Part shown: in pieces, positions 39,821 to 52,600 of the stretch
Layout of the letters: each line of letters begins with the position of its first letter
Position numbering within the stretch: the first letter of the stretch is position 1
Made by a program: the position numbers and the translations under genes
NCBI GenBank assembly: GCA_021464245.1
Contig: JADCRB010000010.1
Span: 4,897,816 to 4,961,815 of the forward strand
DNA from: Carallia brachiata
Taxonomy: Eukaryota > Streptophyta > Magnoliopsida > Malpighiales > Rhizophoraceae
Direction: 5' to 3'
DNA length: 64,000 bases
The notes under the pieces: model-generated
Told to the model about the DNA's origin: nothing
Databases searched by the model: none
The model's input: the letters and a program-made list of their open reading frames with translations, nothing else

Positions 39821-40885
39821 CATAAATTTAGGGTTAATACAAAAAAATCACCACCTTTACGTCATGTAATAAATCTAGTACATCCCTTAAAAAATAACAA
39901 ATCTAACATAATTAAATTATTTTGTAACAAATCTAACATGCTATTAGTTAACACTAACAAATCTGTTAATATGTATACGTGTAAATAATTGACTACGTGA
40001 CATGCCATATCTTATTTTAATTTAAATAAATAAATAAATAATATTTAATACTTTCTGAAAATTCTCTTCCTTTCTCTAACTTTCCGCTTCTAACTGCATG
40101 GCCATTTCTACATCATCTAAAATGCTTCTCCTCATCCTCTAAAAAAACCAAATCTCGAGGCCCTTTTGGACTCTGCTTGTTTGTTTTTATACGAAGAGCT
40201 CGAGTCCATTAATAAAAATTTGCCTTCACTTCTCGTTGTCTTGCGTTCAGTCAGCACCGGAGAGTGCTAGCACAAGCACAACAGCTTTCTCCATTATCTC
40301 CTTGACGTCTATCGCATCCTCAAGATCTAGAATATTGCTTACGATCCTTTGGCTCTGCGGCCTCTTCCACTCCGCCTACTTCAATTCCTATGTCAATCTC
40401 GCCATCTTTGATGCCCACACCGGTCGCAACATTGTTCGTGTTCATGTTGGTGTGGCTACCGAGAGGTTGATTCATTTGATTCGTATTGTTCCTCACCAGC
40501 CACTCATCCGACGATCTCTTATTCAAGTATACAGAAATGAAGCTCGTTGAACACCTCAAGTAATCCCAGATACCACTAAGTGATGTAAAATACAAAGGCT
40601 TGTTCAATATTGGGAAGAGAGGAGAAATAATTTTTAGAAATTTTTAAATCTTATTTATTTATTTATTTTAAATTAAAATGACGTGTGACATGTCGTGTGG
40701 TCAATTATTAACACATAATATGCCACATGTGTATATAACAGATTCTGTTAGTAACAATTGACAATGTGCTAGATTTATCATAAAATAATTCAATTGTACT
40801 AATTTGTTACTTCTTAGAAGATGTGCTAGATTTGTTAATGATGCAAAGGTGGTGATTTCTTTTGATATTAACCTTTGAATTTATG
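39821..40885. mobile_element. TIR element (Pack-MULE-like) carrying a captured gene fragment, nested in Copia
   Basis: The left end (CATAAATTTAGGGTTAATAC, then aaatcaccacctttac) matches the reverse complement of the right end (CATAAATTCAAAGGTTAATA, then aaatcaccacctttgc). The inverted repeats extend about 190 bp on each side. The interior (about 40185-40625) is less AT-rich and reads as a host-protein fragment broken by two in-frame stops and frameshifts. Long TIRs around host coding sequence define Pack-MULEs. A clean 9-bp target-site duplication was not found. It interrupts the Copia gag region. Confidence 0.6.
40188..40625 (+). pseudogene. Captured host-gene fragment (DUF6817-like), inactivated
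   Basis: Three successive frames read as one protein: EELESINKNLPSLLVVLRSV near 40193-40255, CGLFHSAYFNSYVNLAIFD near 40357-40420, and LLFKYT...LVEHLK near 40516-40560. Two in-frame TAG codons (40268-40270 and 40328-40330) sit where I would expect Trp in the parent family, and frameshifts lie at about 40331-40355 and before 40516. The pattern recalls a plant protein that I remember as the DUF6817 family; that name is from memory and unverified. No introns are visible. Confidence 0.5.
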
Positions 40886-41899
40886 TACTGAACTTGTTTT
40901 TTTCATGAGCTTCATGGCCAACTAGTTGCACATGAGATTCTCCTCTAAAATTTTCAAGAAGGGCCCTTGCAAATTCAATTGTTAAAACTACAGCAGCTCA
41001 TCATCTTCCACACCAACTTGTCCTTCCATAGATGCACATCGAGGTCGATCTTCTCTTATCTTCAACAACCCGTCCTTCCATGGTGGTTCACGCCCCTCTT
41101 GGGGACTATGTCAAATTTGTGGCTTGCACACTCACACAATTGATTATTATAGGAAGCACTGTGTTCCTTGTCAACCCAACACCTATCATGCTCCTCTTGC
41201 ACAGTATAATTCCACTACTCTACAAACCCGTCCACCTTTTCTAAGATAGTATATTCCATGGATTGCTAACACAAGTACAAATCATCATGTTACACTAGAT
41301 ATTGCTAGCTTATAGCTGAATTTTGGATCAATTGGTGGTGAACAATTGAGGTTACCAATGAAAAAAGTTTGCCTACTTCTCACATTAGTTCATGTTCCTT
41401 ATTTTTGTTTCCAGTTCTCTTAAGTTAAATAACATTCTTCAAGTTCCAAAATTAACCAAGCCATTACTTTCTATTCAAAAATTTTCTTCTGACAGTAACT
41501 GTTTCTTTGAATTTCATCATTCTTATTTTCTTGTTGAGGATTCTTGCACCAGACAGGGACTACTTTGCAGACCGAGTGAAAATGGACTCTACAAGATTGT
41601 TCCCATGGTCCACCCTCAAGCATTTGTTGTTACCAAATTATCCTTGGCAAACTGGCATGCAACACTTGCTCATTGTAATTACTAGACAATGTATTCTGTT
41701 GTTCAAAGTTCACATTTAACTGCTTTGACAATAAATGTCCTAGTCTTTATTCTTTCGGTTAATTAGGAAAGTTAGCTTGCATTCTCTTAGCTTGGTTGTT
41801 AGGTGTGGGAGGATAAGGATTTGATGAATTTGGTACATAGTTATTTCTAGAAGATGTTTATAGAGGATTATACAATCATGACAGTGAGCAAGTGCCTGA

Positions 41900-44792
41900 G
41901 GGTTGCTTTTTTTGTTAGATATAGCTAAGCGAGCTAATTTGAGTGGCTTCTATTAGGAGCAGGATATCAAGCAAGCCATTTTTGCAATAGATCTTTTTAA
42001 GGCACTTAACATAGACGAATTTCAGGCGGCTTTCTTTCAGAAGTTTTGGGATGGGGGTTAGGAGCTCAATGTGCTCGTTTTTGTTGCCTATTCTCAATGT
42101 GTATCATTGCCGTTTAGGTGAATAAGACTATATTAGTTTTGATTCCCAAATGTAATGCACCAAAGAGGGTGGTGGACTTTCGACCAATTAGTTTGTGCAA
42201 TGTTTCATATAATTTGATTGTGAAGGCAATTGTCAATTGTCTGAAGCCATCCTTGCCAAATTGGGTGGACTCGAATCAAGTCAGTTTTGTTCCAGAGAGG
42301 CAAATTGTAGATAACACAGTTATTTTTCAAGAAGTGTTGCATTCTATATAGAGTTTGAAATGTAAGAAAGGTGTTATGGTGTTAGAGTTGGACTTGAAAA
42401 AGCGTATGATGGTCTAAGGTGGAGCTTCATTTAGGATACATTAGAGGAGCTAGGCTTACTTGAGAATTTGGTTCGAACTATCATGGAATGTGTCTCCTTA
42501 ACAGAGACTTTAGAATGGTGAGTTAACAGAGACTTTTCTCCCACAGACGAGTGTCAAGCAAGGGAAGCCCCTTTCGTTTTATCTTTTTCGTTCTATATAT
42601 GAAAAGATTATGCCATATTATTGAGCAAGTTGTGGGCCAGAAGTAGTAGAGTCCTATTTTTTGTCTAAGCAAGGTCCAGGTCTCACACACCTTTTTTTTG
42701 CCAATGATGTAGTTCTTTTGTGGATGTTGATAGGGAGCATGTGGCTGTCGTTGTTAAGTGCTTAGATATATTCTGTTATGAGTCAGGTCAAAGGATTAAT
42801 CTTTTGAAGTCTCAGATGTTGGTGTCCAAGAATGTCCGTAAGGGATTGGCTTCTCAGTTGAATAGTGACATTGGGATCAAACAAATGGATGATTTAGGAC
42901 AGTATTTGGGTATGCTGACTATAAATAGTAGGCTATCTACTAGCCTAGACAAGGACAATTTGGCAAAGGTTCAAACTAGGTTGGCTAGTTGGAAATCACA
43001 GCATTTTTCTTTGCAGGGAGACTTACACTAGTAAAATCAATCGCTTCTACAATGCCGACGTATGCACTGCAGTCAGTTTAACTTCTGACTGCGGTTTGTA
43101 GGAAGTTGGACAAGCTAAATAGAACCTTTTTATGGGGGGATACTAATTAGAAAAAAATATTACATATAGTAAATTGGAAGGTGGTATCTACCCCTAAAAA
43201 TGAGGGAAGATTGGGGGTGAGACAGACTAGAATGGCTAACAATGCTTTAATTGTCAAGCTTGGATGGAGATTCAATGTTAAAATGATAGTTTGTGGGAAA
43301 GGTTACTGAAGGCCAAGTATAACAGAGCTGGTCCTTCTAAACTTCATATCAGAAACGAGGCTTCAGTGGCTTGGCGGGCCATGGTATAAGCTAAGGACAT
43401 TGTCGATATGTGTAGTTGGTGGAGGGTAGGAAATGTGTTGCAAATTAGATTTTGGAATGATAGATGGCTTGGGAAGGAGCTTGGGAGGATGTATCTTTGG
43501 TTCATATTTTTGACGATTCATTGGGGAGGTTAGTGCCTATTATTGGGTAATGGGGGGTTTGTTAGAATTGGGATGAGCTCAAGGGCTTGTTACCACTGTC
43601 TGTATTAAGATCCTTGGCTGTTGTGTTAGTTTTGTTAGCCCTACAAACTCAGATGGGAGGTGTTGGGGGAATTCATCAAATGGTTGGTTCTCGATTAGGA
43701 GGTGTATAGGTAAGCCTTGAGTTTACATAGAACAAGGAGTTGGAATGATAGGTTGAAAGTGTTGTGGAAGGTTAAAGTTCCTGAGAAAATAAGATGTTTC
43801 TTATGGTAACTGTCTTATGGTAAGTTGCTGAAATGTGGAGAGATGTATTAGAGGGCTGTCGGATGATTATATCCATGCTATTTGTGGGGTGCAAGAGGAA
43901 AACTTGCTGCATTTGATCAGGGATTGTCGCTAAGCTATTGTCTTGTGGAATGCTCTGTTGAATCCTACTTACAAAAGCCAGTTTTTTCATGTTCCTTGGC
44001 TGATTGGCTTTTATCGAATTTAACAGGTCAGTTTGGTCTCCAGATGAGTAAGGGATGGCTAGTGGTTTTTGTCAATGTCTGTTGTTGGAATTGAAGTGGC
44101 AAAATGAGCAAGTAGTTGGAAATAAATCTATTCTAAATTATTCAGTTGCTTTCATTCTTAAGATGGCAGATAGGTGTGACAAATGGATTCTGCGGTGGTG
44201 CCTAAGTTGACTTCACAAACACCTCTAATTGGTTAGTCTCCTCTAGTGGGGGATTGGGTAAGGTCAACACAGATGGAGTTGTTAAGGAAGATGGGAGGTT
44301 AGTTTTAGCGGTAGGGTAATTTGAGATACGTGTAGGAAGTGGTTAATGGGGTTTACATTTCATATTGGATATTTCTCATTTCTAGTGGCAGAGCCTTGGG
44401 TATCCTCAGCAGCCTTCAACTAGCATGGAATTGTGGTTATCGAAAGTCCAGTTGGAATCAAATTTGTAGTTAGCCTTACTGTGCTTATAAAAAGGGGTTT
44501 TTATTACCATCCCCTATATAATTTGATTTTTAGTTATCCTGCAATTTTGCATCGTGATTGGAGGGTGAAAGTCTAGCATATATTTTGAGAAGCCATCAAA
44601 GTGGTTGATTGGATAGCGTTATGGGCTCTATCGAAGCAATGAGGCTCTCAGATAAAATTTCAAGCCCTGGATGGGGTGGTGGATTTGTTGAAATAGGATT
44701 GTATGGGGTTCTTTTAGTTTAAGGAGTCGTCGTTTAAATCTCTAATTTGTAATTTGGTTTTAAACCCCCATTAGACAAAAAAAAAAAAAAAA
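41900..44792 (+). mobile_element. Decayed LINE (L1-type non-LTR retrotransposon)
   Basis: Broken plus-strand frames show, in order, a pre-RT segment (AIFAIDLFKALNIDEFQAAF), RT motifs LVLIPKCNAPKRV...FRPISLCNVSYNLI and SFVPERQIVDN, then a decayed 'KAYDGL'. The catalytic box reads LFFAND in place of FADD. After these come the LGMLTINSRLS and LASWKSQHFSLQGRL-type segments, LDKLNRTFLWGDTN, and a remnant RNase H region (KVNTDGVVKEDG). It ends in an A run (44777-44792), the expected LINE tail. Numerous stops and frameshifts mean no activity. The 5' end is not visible; the element probably begins shortly after the Copia remnant. Confidence 0.82.
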
Positions 44793-47700
44793 GGAAGAGA
44801 CCACAATTTGCACCATTTGTGTGATTTAATTGTTTAAGGGATTGAATCTATCTGAAAAATTACAAGTCAAATACTGTTAGGTCAAAGGGTGAGAATAAAT
44901 TTGTAACTCACCGTCTGATAAAAAAATAGTGTAATCATCTGGTTACTTTATGCCTCTCTAGATACAGAGTTGTAATACTCCTTAATGAGACTGTTGACAC
45001 TACTCTTATTTTCTCATTATATTCAAAAAAAAAAGGAAAATGAGAGATAAATAAGGAAAAAGAGTTATTATATTCATATTTGAAAAAAATCTAAACAGTG
45101 AGAGAAAAGGTTAATATTTTTCTCTTTAACCCATTTATTGTATTCTTCGTAATTTTGAGAAAAAAATTATTGATTTTTCTATCGAATTTTAAAAAATAAT
45201 TAACCTATTCATATAAACTCTTTTTGTTAATATTCATTAGTGTTAGCACAAGGATAAAATTAAAATTTTAAAAATTTTCACTCTTTTTTAAATAATTTTT
45301 TTTTAAAATTTCTTCCTTACGATCACATTATCTTTTCTCAAAAATGGAGAAGATGAAAAGTTTTTCATCAATTTATTTTCTTTTTTCCTATTTTCTTTTC
45401 ATTTTTCCTTCTTCTCAAGAGTAAATGACTGGATTATTGTGCCTTGTCCGAATGACCTTACATTTCCTCCCGCAGTTTTTGTAAAGACAAATGTTTTGCA
45501 ATCATCAAGTAAATATTAGTCACTTCATAATATTGAACAATAAAATTGGATTAAAAATATTGGCACGGTGAATTATACTTTAAAAGTGAGAATACTATAA
45601 TAGGATAATATACTTTTTAATCTTAAATTTTTATAAATTTTTACAATTAACTCGTAAATTTCTAATTGATTATATCTTTCAAATTCTTTACAATCAAATC
45701 TCTCTCATCAATGATCAAGTCTCAGACCGTTTAAAATGTACTATGACCAAACGAATATGCATAAACAAAATAAAATGTAAATATTGCTTCTTTCATACTT
45801 CTCTGTTTTAGTATTTTCAAAAAAATACTGTATTTAAGATTTTTTTTAATTCACTTTAATTTAATTGAAGTATATTTTAAATGGTTTGACTGACGAATTG
45901 ACAGAAATGATGTGATTGTAATGAATCTAAAAAAAGTTACAATTAAAAAAAATTAAAAATTTAAAACTTAATTGTATAAATCTATAAATGTTTATGACTA
46001 AAAAAAGTATTATCTCATGCTATAATCAAACAATATACAAAGTTTTCACATAGGACTGTTGTATATAGAGATATATTGTTGCTTTGCATCCTTTATATTT
46101 GGAAGGCTTCGCTTTGTCAATCGATCCAAGATTCTCTGGTTGGGTGTTACGATTGGGATTCAGTATTTAAAAAAAAGAAAAGAAAGAAAGAATCGCAATT
46201 GATCACTATATTTCTTGAATCAAAGGAAACAACAGATGAAACATAAATTTGGGATCAATACCCTCTCCGGGATTTGCTTTTCGATCATAATCAAATTCAA
46301 ATGGCGCATTCATTAGGGGTACTTTTTGCGGCCTTGGAGTCTTGTCATCGGGTGACTATAGTAATTTTTTCAACTATCTCTTCATTTCAGATAATAAATT
46401 GCAGGCAATTCCAAATACTGTTGAGCCATTGAACGGCTGGCTCATTTTTCTTTACATGCAGTTGACCTCACTATTTAATATTTACTACCACGCATGTTAA
46501 GCACCACCGTCAAAAAAAGCATGAGGCTAAATAGGCGAGGAATGTCTTAACACAGGACATACGCGACATAGAAATAGAATTAGGCAAGATGATCATGATA
46601 CTGTCATTTTCGTTGATTGCGTTCATGCATCGAATAATTATTAAATATACAAACAATGGTTAGGATAATGTGACATCCAAGTTTTGAAGTTCTACGTCTG
46701 ACTCATGTTGAAGTACACGTTTCCATATAACATTTTCATGCACACATAATATCTAGTCGAAGCATTTTCACTTATCATCAAAAGTTATATGTTAAATTAG
46801 GTTTCGTCTTTGGCAGTGATCATTTCTCGTTACTGGATCTTGCTTATAACGGAAACCAGCTCGCTTAGAATTGATTAGGCTAAACTTAATTTTAAAAGGA
46901 TTTACAATTGAGATAGCAAAAAATATTTAATTAAGAAGACTGAGATTCGAATTTCAATCTCCCTCTTATTTTTCCCTACCTTCTCCCTCATATAATTTAT
47001 ATAACCTTGCTATCTCCTATTTCGGCCAAAAACAAAAAAGGAACTACAGAGTTTAGATTAAGTTAGTAAAAGATACCACTAAAATTAATGCGTTTTTTTT
47101 TTCTTTTTTACGAGGAAGAAGAGAGTGGCTCTTGTCTCAAATTAAGAAAAGTCGAGATGTGTATTTATGGGATGGTTTAATTATCAATGGCCAAGAAGTT
47201 AAACTTATTTAGCGATATGTTGGAATGTTTAAAAACAACACTAGATTACCAGTTTACCACCCATAAATTCTTTTTCCCTGAAAGAAAAAAAATAAAAAAC
47301 TGAGAAGAAAAGATAAGAAGAAATTGTTCACGTGTTGGTGTCTGCTTGGCAGCATGCTACATGTGCTGGAGGCAGTGGCGACCCAATTTGGATAAGAAAA
47401 TAAAGGAAGTCATGTTCCTCTGGGCTCATCTCGCTCTTGCCTTTTAATGGCTTCCTTATAGCTTTCGAGATTGTAGTTTGGTCCGTAATTTGGTGTGTTT
47501 TTCTTGTATTAATTTAAGTTCGAATTCCTTTACTGTCACCCACTCCTAAAATAAACAAAATTTATATAACTGATAATGAGTTTCATATTTATTAACACTA
47601 AATTAAAGTTGGGCATAAGAAAATCTACTCAGATCTAACAGTACTTGAGTGGATGCCAATGAGTGATCTTATTGCCTTTGGATTTGCATAAAGCTGCCTA

Positions 47701-47829
47701 GGAAGAAATTTCCTTAGTTTGAGAGTTGAGACTTTGCAGCATCTTCCCTCTAAACTACATACGACTGTTCCATCATCAGGAAGAGCGAAGATAACAAGAC
47801 AAAGCCAGAGACAAAGGGGTACTTAATTT
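44793..47829. other. AT-rich intergenic DNA
   Basis: No gene recognised. The part just before 47830 should hold the leader of the small broken gene that follows. Confidence 0.5.
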
Positions 47830-48159
47830 ATGGCTTCTTGGAAGAAAACCATTACGACCCCTTCAAAAAAGCTCGCACTTGCTTCAACCAACAGCCCAAC
47901 AACAGGGACGATAAGAAGTTCCGCACAGGTACATGCATGCAATTCCAACCTCCAGATATCAACGCCATAAATTAATACACTAACCCTCACATCAGGTTAG
48001 ATAGCAAAAATTTGGCTAATGAATTAATTACTTGCAGGGAATGAAAACCGTGGGATGGACCTGCACGGAGAAGTGATGGCATGCGCTTACGAGGATGTTC
48101 AAGTGATGTGGTCGATTCTTGACAAGTCCAAGTCTACTTCCTACGACATCACTTCTTAA
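47830..48159 (+). pseudogene. Small conserved plant protein gene with one-base frame break (At5g03890/At3g10120-like)
   Basis: Exon 1 is 47830-47928 and exon 2 is 48038-48159 (GT-AG). From ATG 47830 the frame reads MASWKKTITTP. After the CCCC at 47858-47861 the family-like sequence continues in another frame as FKKARTCFNQQPNNRDDKKF, joins exon 2 in phase, and ends MDLHGEVMACAYEDVQ followed by VMWSILDKSKSTSYDITS. The exon 2 block matches a family of ~80-residue plant proteins of unknown function as I recall them. One missing base, probably a C in the CCCC run, is enough to explain the break. Without it the gene would encode about 73 residues. Whether this is a true pseudogene or a sequence error cannot be decided here. 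The alternative frame has no ATG in exon 1. Confidence 0.7.
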
Positions 48160-48740
48160 CACATCCATTTCATTATAATCGCCCAACCTCTCACAATACC
48201 TGCAATCATCATTATGTATGGTACCAGCTGAATTTTTCCCCCTAATCTGGTATTATATAATTAAGCAGTTAGTGGTTTGTATTATAAGGAAGTGCTAATG
48301 TCAGTATTTCCTCGAGCAATTCTATCGCATACTTTAAAAGAAAAAAAGAGCTCCTTCAACTGCTAGAAGCAACTAGGATCAGTTTAGAAGCCAGCCAGAC
48401 AGGCAAATGTTCAAGGAAATAGCCCCTCACAAGTTTGGAGAAGGTGGCAATTCAAAGTTTGTAATCTCTGGTCATCATGCCACGGTTTTTTGCCACAGGG
48501 AATCCCCGTGATCCATAGTGAAAATCACGGTGAGATTCGTTTGGGATTCTGCAGTTTTATCACTTTGTACCATTATCCCTCGTACCACTTCCGCAGAATT
48601 CTACTTCTACCAGTTTCTCAAATCCTATTTAGTTATTTATAGCAAAGACTTGGCCCAATTAGCTACATTCCCAAGATTCTTGCAAATATTTCTCCTCCCC
48701 CTCTTGCAAATATTTCTCCTCCTCTCCCCCTCCACCACTC

Positions 48741-48742
<2 letters not shown>
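48160..48742. other. Intergenic DNA before the C run
   Basis: 3' flank of the small gene, then mixed sequence leading into a CT-rich stretch (tttctcctcccc repeated twice at 48689-48726). The plus-strand frame at 48518-48943 runs through the C homopolymer as poly-Pro and is not considered a gene. Confidence 0.45.

Positions 48743-48783
<41 letters not shown>
48743..48783 (+). repeat. C41 mononucleotide run
   Basis: Forty-one consecutive C residues as assembled, preceded by a CT-rich stretch and followed by an A-rich one. On the opposite strand this is G41. True length is likely polymorphic or poorly measured. Confidence 0.9.
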
Positions 48784-48785
<2 letters not shown>

Positions 48786-48907
48786 ACCAAACAAAAAAAG
48801 GCAGATTCCATAAAATGAAAACAGCCAATCCAAAAATGCAAAGAGCAAAACGGCCTCCACCTTCAAGCCTCCCTTTTGCTCGCCATTTGCGTATTAATTT
48901 GTGGAAA

Positions 48908-49107
48908 ATATCTATATCGAAGTGTGCGCTTCATTCAGAATGACAATTTCAACTTCACTGCCAATGCAGACCGACTCTGCGTAGAGCAGATTTGTTGTCC
49001 AGGACAAATATCAGTATCTAAATGCGTGCTTCATTCAGAATGACAATTCCAACTTCACTAGCAATGCAAAACAACTCTGTCGTCGTGCAGAATTGTTATC
49101 CAGGGGG
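48908..49107. repeat. 100-bp tandem duplication
   Basis: Two head-to-tail copies (48908-49007 and 49008-49107) share 'gcttcattcagaatgacaat' and 'caacttcact.gcaatgca', with an exact period of 100 and scattered substitutions. It lies downstream of the BSH 3' end. Confidence 0.75.
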
Positions 49108-49628
49108 GAATTACATGGATAGTCTGAGGGCCTATTTTGCTTTTGCGATAGAGAAGGGTCGTTGTGTTCCTGCCTACATCAAGGGGAAAATTTACCATCT
49201 CCACATCAAGTTCACAGGATACTTTTAGTCTCCCAATAAAATTGGGAGATGAACCTAGTATTCCAAAACAGCACAGAAACAATCTACGAAGTTCTGTTCT
49301 TAAAGAACTTCACCTAGAATCTCTTTGTTTCCTGACCATCTGCATAGATTCTGTGGCAACTCAAACAAAATATAATGCATCCATCAAACAAACAAAAAAA
49401 AAAAAAACAAAAAGACGAACAATACAACATCCATGAGCTGTGTGAGGCTGCACCAATTTACAGCTCTGAGATTCTCTCATCCACTGGTTTCACAAGTTCT
49501 GCGTGTGTTTGGCAAGAACTGTCCAGGCCATTAGCAAGATGCTGAGGTTCCCGATGTTTAAATGAAGGCAAAGAAAATGGCGCAATTCACCTTACAGTTG
49601 GGTCCCCAGTGTCTCCCAAACTCCACAA
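49108..49628. other. 3' flank of BSH
   Basis: Probably includes the 3' untranslated region and poly(A) site of the minus-strand BSH gene. The A run at 49389-49407 is on the plus strand. No gene recognised. Confidence 0.4.
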
Positions 49629-52600
49629 TTATCGAGCATTCCTCTCTTCCTTTGCTTCAAGGGCATCCAATTCCTCATTTGAAAGAATGTCAACAATAGG
49701 CTCATATACATCCCACTCCTTTCTTTTCCTGAAATATAAGAGTAAAAAACTCTATAAGTTTCCAAGTAATAAACATCACGTGATTGAAATTGAAGCACCA
49801 ATCAATTTGTTATGATGGCTACCAAACCGGGTAACACAAGTGGGTCAAGGGATAATAAATGTTTGATATGGTGCATCACACTTGGAAACATTATACTCTA
49901 TCTAGTGGTAGGTGGAATAACTGCAACAGGGCTGCAGTTGTGTTATGGATAGAGATGGAAATACTGAAGCCATAACACTGTTTTGGAGTTAATAGGAATG
50001 ACGAAGCAGAACCCTTACAGTCTCCTTTTCACCTCTCCAACCATTTATCATTCATGAGACCTTAATCATAAAATGTGCAGCCGACCAAGAGGTTCCTGTA
50101 GAGCTTATGAGACAAGACTAGGCTTACAAAATCTACTTGTTTAGGTCATTGTTCATACCAATTAGCATATGAGTGTGTCAGCAAAAGTTAGATACGACAA
50201 AAGAATCTTTCAAATTGGAGGTCCTTCTGCGTGACTAAAATACAAGCTTTTTAGTAGCTTTTAGAGTAAGCCTAGCTACGCTAATGCATTAATCATCAAA
50301 TTCCTTTTCTTTCCCCTCCTTTTGTTCCTCTCCTACTCCTAGCGTTTTTTTTTTTCTGTCCAATACATTTTCCATCTCTTTTCCCTATGTTCTTTGTCTT
50401 GTCTTAACGGTGTACATCAGTCCGCCTGAGGCAGCAGAAGTAACCCATCGAGCAATAGTCCTATGGGTAGGAAAATAAAACAACAAAAAAATGGACAACA
50501 GAGTCTAAGATTAAGGACAGGACAGGAAATAGATGGCTAGTCACAATCAGCTAGCGGAAACCACAATGGTCATGTCATTGGTGAACTACAAAGAATGCAA
50601 CATTTCGAAAGATGCAGATGGATTAACAGGGTGAGTGTTTGGCTGATGAAAATTGTTTGGTGATCATCCCACCGGTGCAAAATGGAATGCCATAAATCTG
50701 TACAGGCGTGTTCCCTTTCTTCTAGGAATTGTTGTGAATATAAATTTGTTTAGAAATAATAAATTTTCAGGTGAAAGAAAACTTGTGATTCCGCAACACA
50801 GTAGAAAATGGAAAGACATACCGGACAACACTATATTTGTTGCTGAATAACTTCATCAAGTCCGCAGCAATACCACCTGCTTTACTGTGTGCATGTGTGT
50901 GCGTGAGAGAGAGAGGGTGCACTCAGTCGCAGGGAAGCTCTAATGATGTTTGTAATGCTATCCATCTCATCATGTGTCAAATCTCCTCTCCACAAAGTTG
51001 AATTGAATCTAAGGCAACAAGAATGTTATGGCAAACCTGGCAGTGACATGTTCGGCAAACCTACGACCCTTTTTCGTTATTCTGCTTTCTCTTGCTGTAG
51101 CTACATTTTGTACTGCAATCTATCACACCAAATAAAATGTAGGGACAAAAGGTAAAACAAAGTTACTGAATTCTATCTGCCCAGCAATAAAATAACTGAA
51201 TCAGGCACAATGAAACAACACAATAATGTCAATCAATTAAACAGTGGAAACATAACCTCATAAAGCTGTTCTCTGATTGCAAATGCAACAGCAGGCTGCG
51301 ACAAAAGAGGTGTAAAAATGATCTTAGGAGTCAGCAAACTAAAGATTCCTACACATAAAATGAGGAGCAAGGCAGGAAGCATGGGGAAGGATGCGTGTCC
51401 ATGTGATTGATAATCGATCTGTTATACGTACCCCAACTTCAGGGTCTTCAATGCCTAAATCTTTGCAAAAGGTTCTAGCAAACTCTTCAGGGTCACTGTC
51501 AAAGTTGTTCAAGTCCTGAAATCCATTAAATTGCATATGCATTCAAGCCAGAAATCCACTACTTCCAAATGCATTTGCACCAACATCCATTATTCCAGAT
51601 GCATTGATGCCACAGGTCCTTAAAATTGTGTTTGGGAGGGGGGGAAGGGGGAGAGGGAGAGGAAATTGAGAGAATTAAGGTAAATTGTTGTGTTTGGGAA
51701 ATGTTTGAAAAGTGGAGAGAAAGTTTCTAATTCCCCTAATCCTCCTTACCCACCAAGCCAATCCTCCCAAAAATTAGAGGAAAAGTTGTTAATTCCCTAC
51801 TAAATTTATTAAATGACTTAATTACCCCTTACATAATTTAAAAATTACAATTTTATTTAAACAAAATATTTAAATAAAATTTGCTATGAAGGATAAAATT
51901 ATTATTTCAATACATTTTATATTCTTTTTCCTTACTTTCCACCATTTCCCAAACAAAAGAATTTAAGATTTTCCTCCCTCCCGTTACCTTCCCAAACACA
52001 AGAGACGATAGAAAATATTCATCTCCTCTAATGATCTTCTCCTTCACTTTCCTTTCTCTCAAGAATTTTATCCAAACACAGTATAATGGTTGCATGATTT
52101 AACACAAATCATAAATAAAATCACAGAAATGTTTAAGTGTATGGCAAAATAAAAAAGATAATGTATAACATTTCACAATGCATAAGTTAACCTGTATTAA
52201 AAAAAAAAGTCAAAACACCAAAAAAAAAAAAAAAAACAAAGAAAATAATTTCTAAGCATGGAATGCAGTATCTAGTATCTCCTCTCACCCACAAAAATTG
52301 GTCCTTGATAAGAGTGTGATTCACCCGAAGATCAAGCTGAGAAAAGGGAAAGAAAACACACCATTTCATATTTCAGGAAAGAAACAACCAAAAAATAAAT
52401 AAATAAAGACCAGTTTGTGGAAGAAATACACCATCATAAAAGACAAACCTTGATTGGAACAATCTTCTCTCCAGCGTACATATCTTGCCCTTCATAAGAC
52501 CGAAACTCTGCCAACTGTGTCTGAAAATGGGAGAAGAAAAAATAATCCTTCTTACCAAAAGCAATCATATAATGAAAGATAATCGTGCCTATTGCCATTT

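Larger units (their letters stand above)
39285..41720 (+). mobile_element. Decayed Ty1/Copia retrotransposon (gag and pre-integrase region)
   Basis: Broken plus-strand frames carry the typical Copia gag N-terminus (LNLHNYLAWKQQFLPPL, then LISFIDGTNPPLP) and, near 39800, a FHPII segment. After the nested element at 39821-40885 come a degenerate zinc-knuckle region (about 41110-41200) and the protease-to-GAG-pre-integrase linker. That linker shows LQVPKLTKPLLSIQKFSSD, CFFEFHHSYFLV and a decayed 'WHA.LAH' near 41650. No integrase or reverse transcriptase follows and no LTR was identified. Multiple stops and frameshifts make it non-functional. Confidence 0.8.

Noticed and set aside
48518..48943. 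141-codon plus-strand frame with a poly-Pro run
   Set aside because: The Pro run is the C41 homopolymer and the flanks match no family; frame length depends on an uncertain homopolymer.
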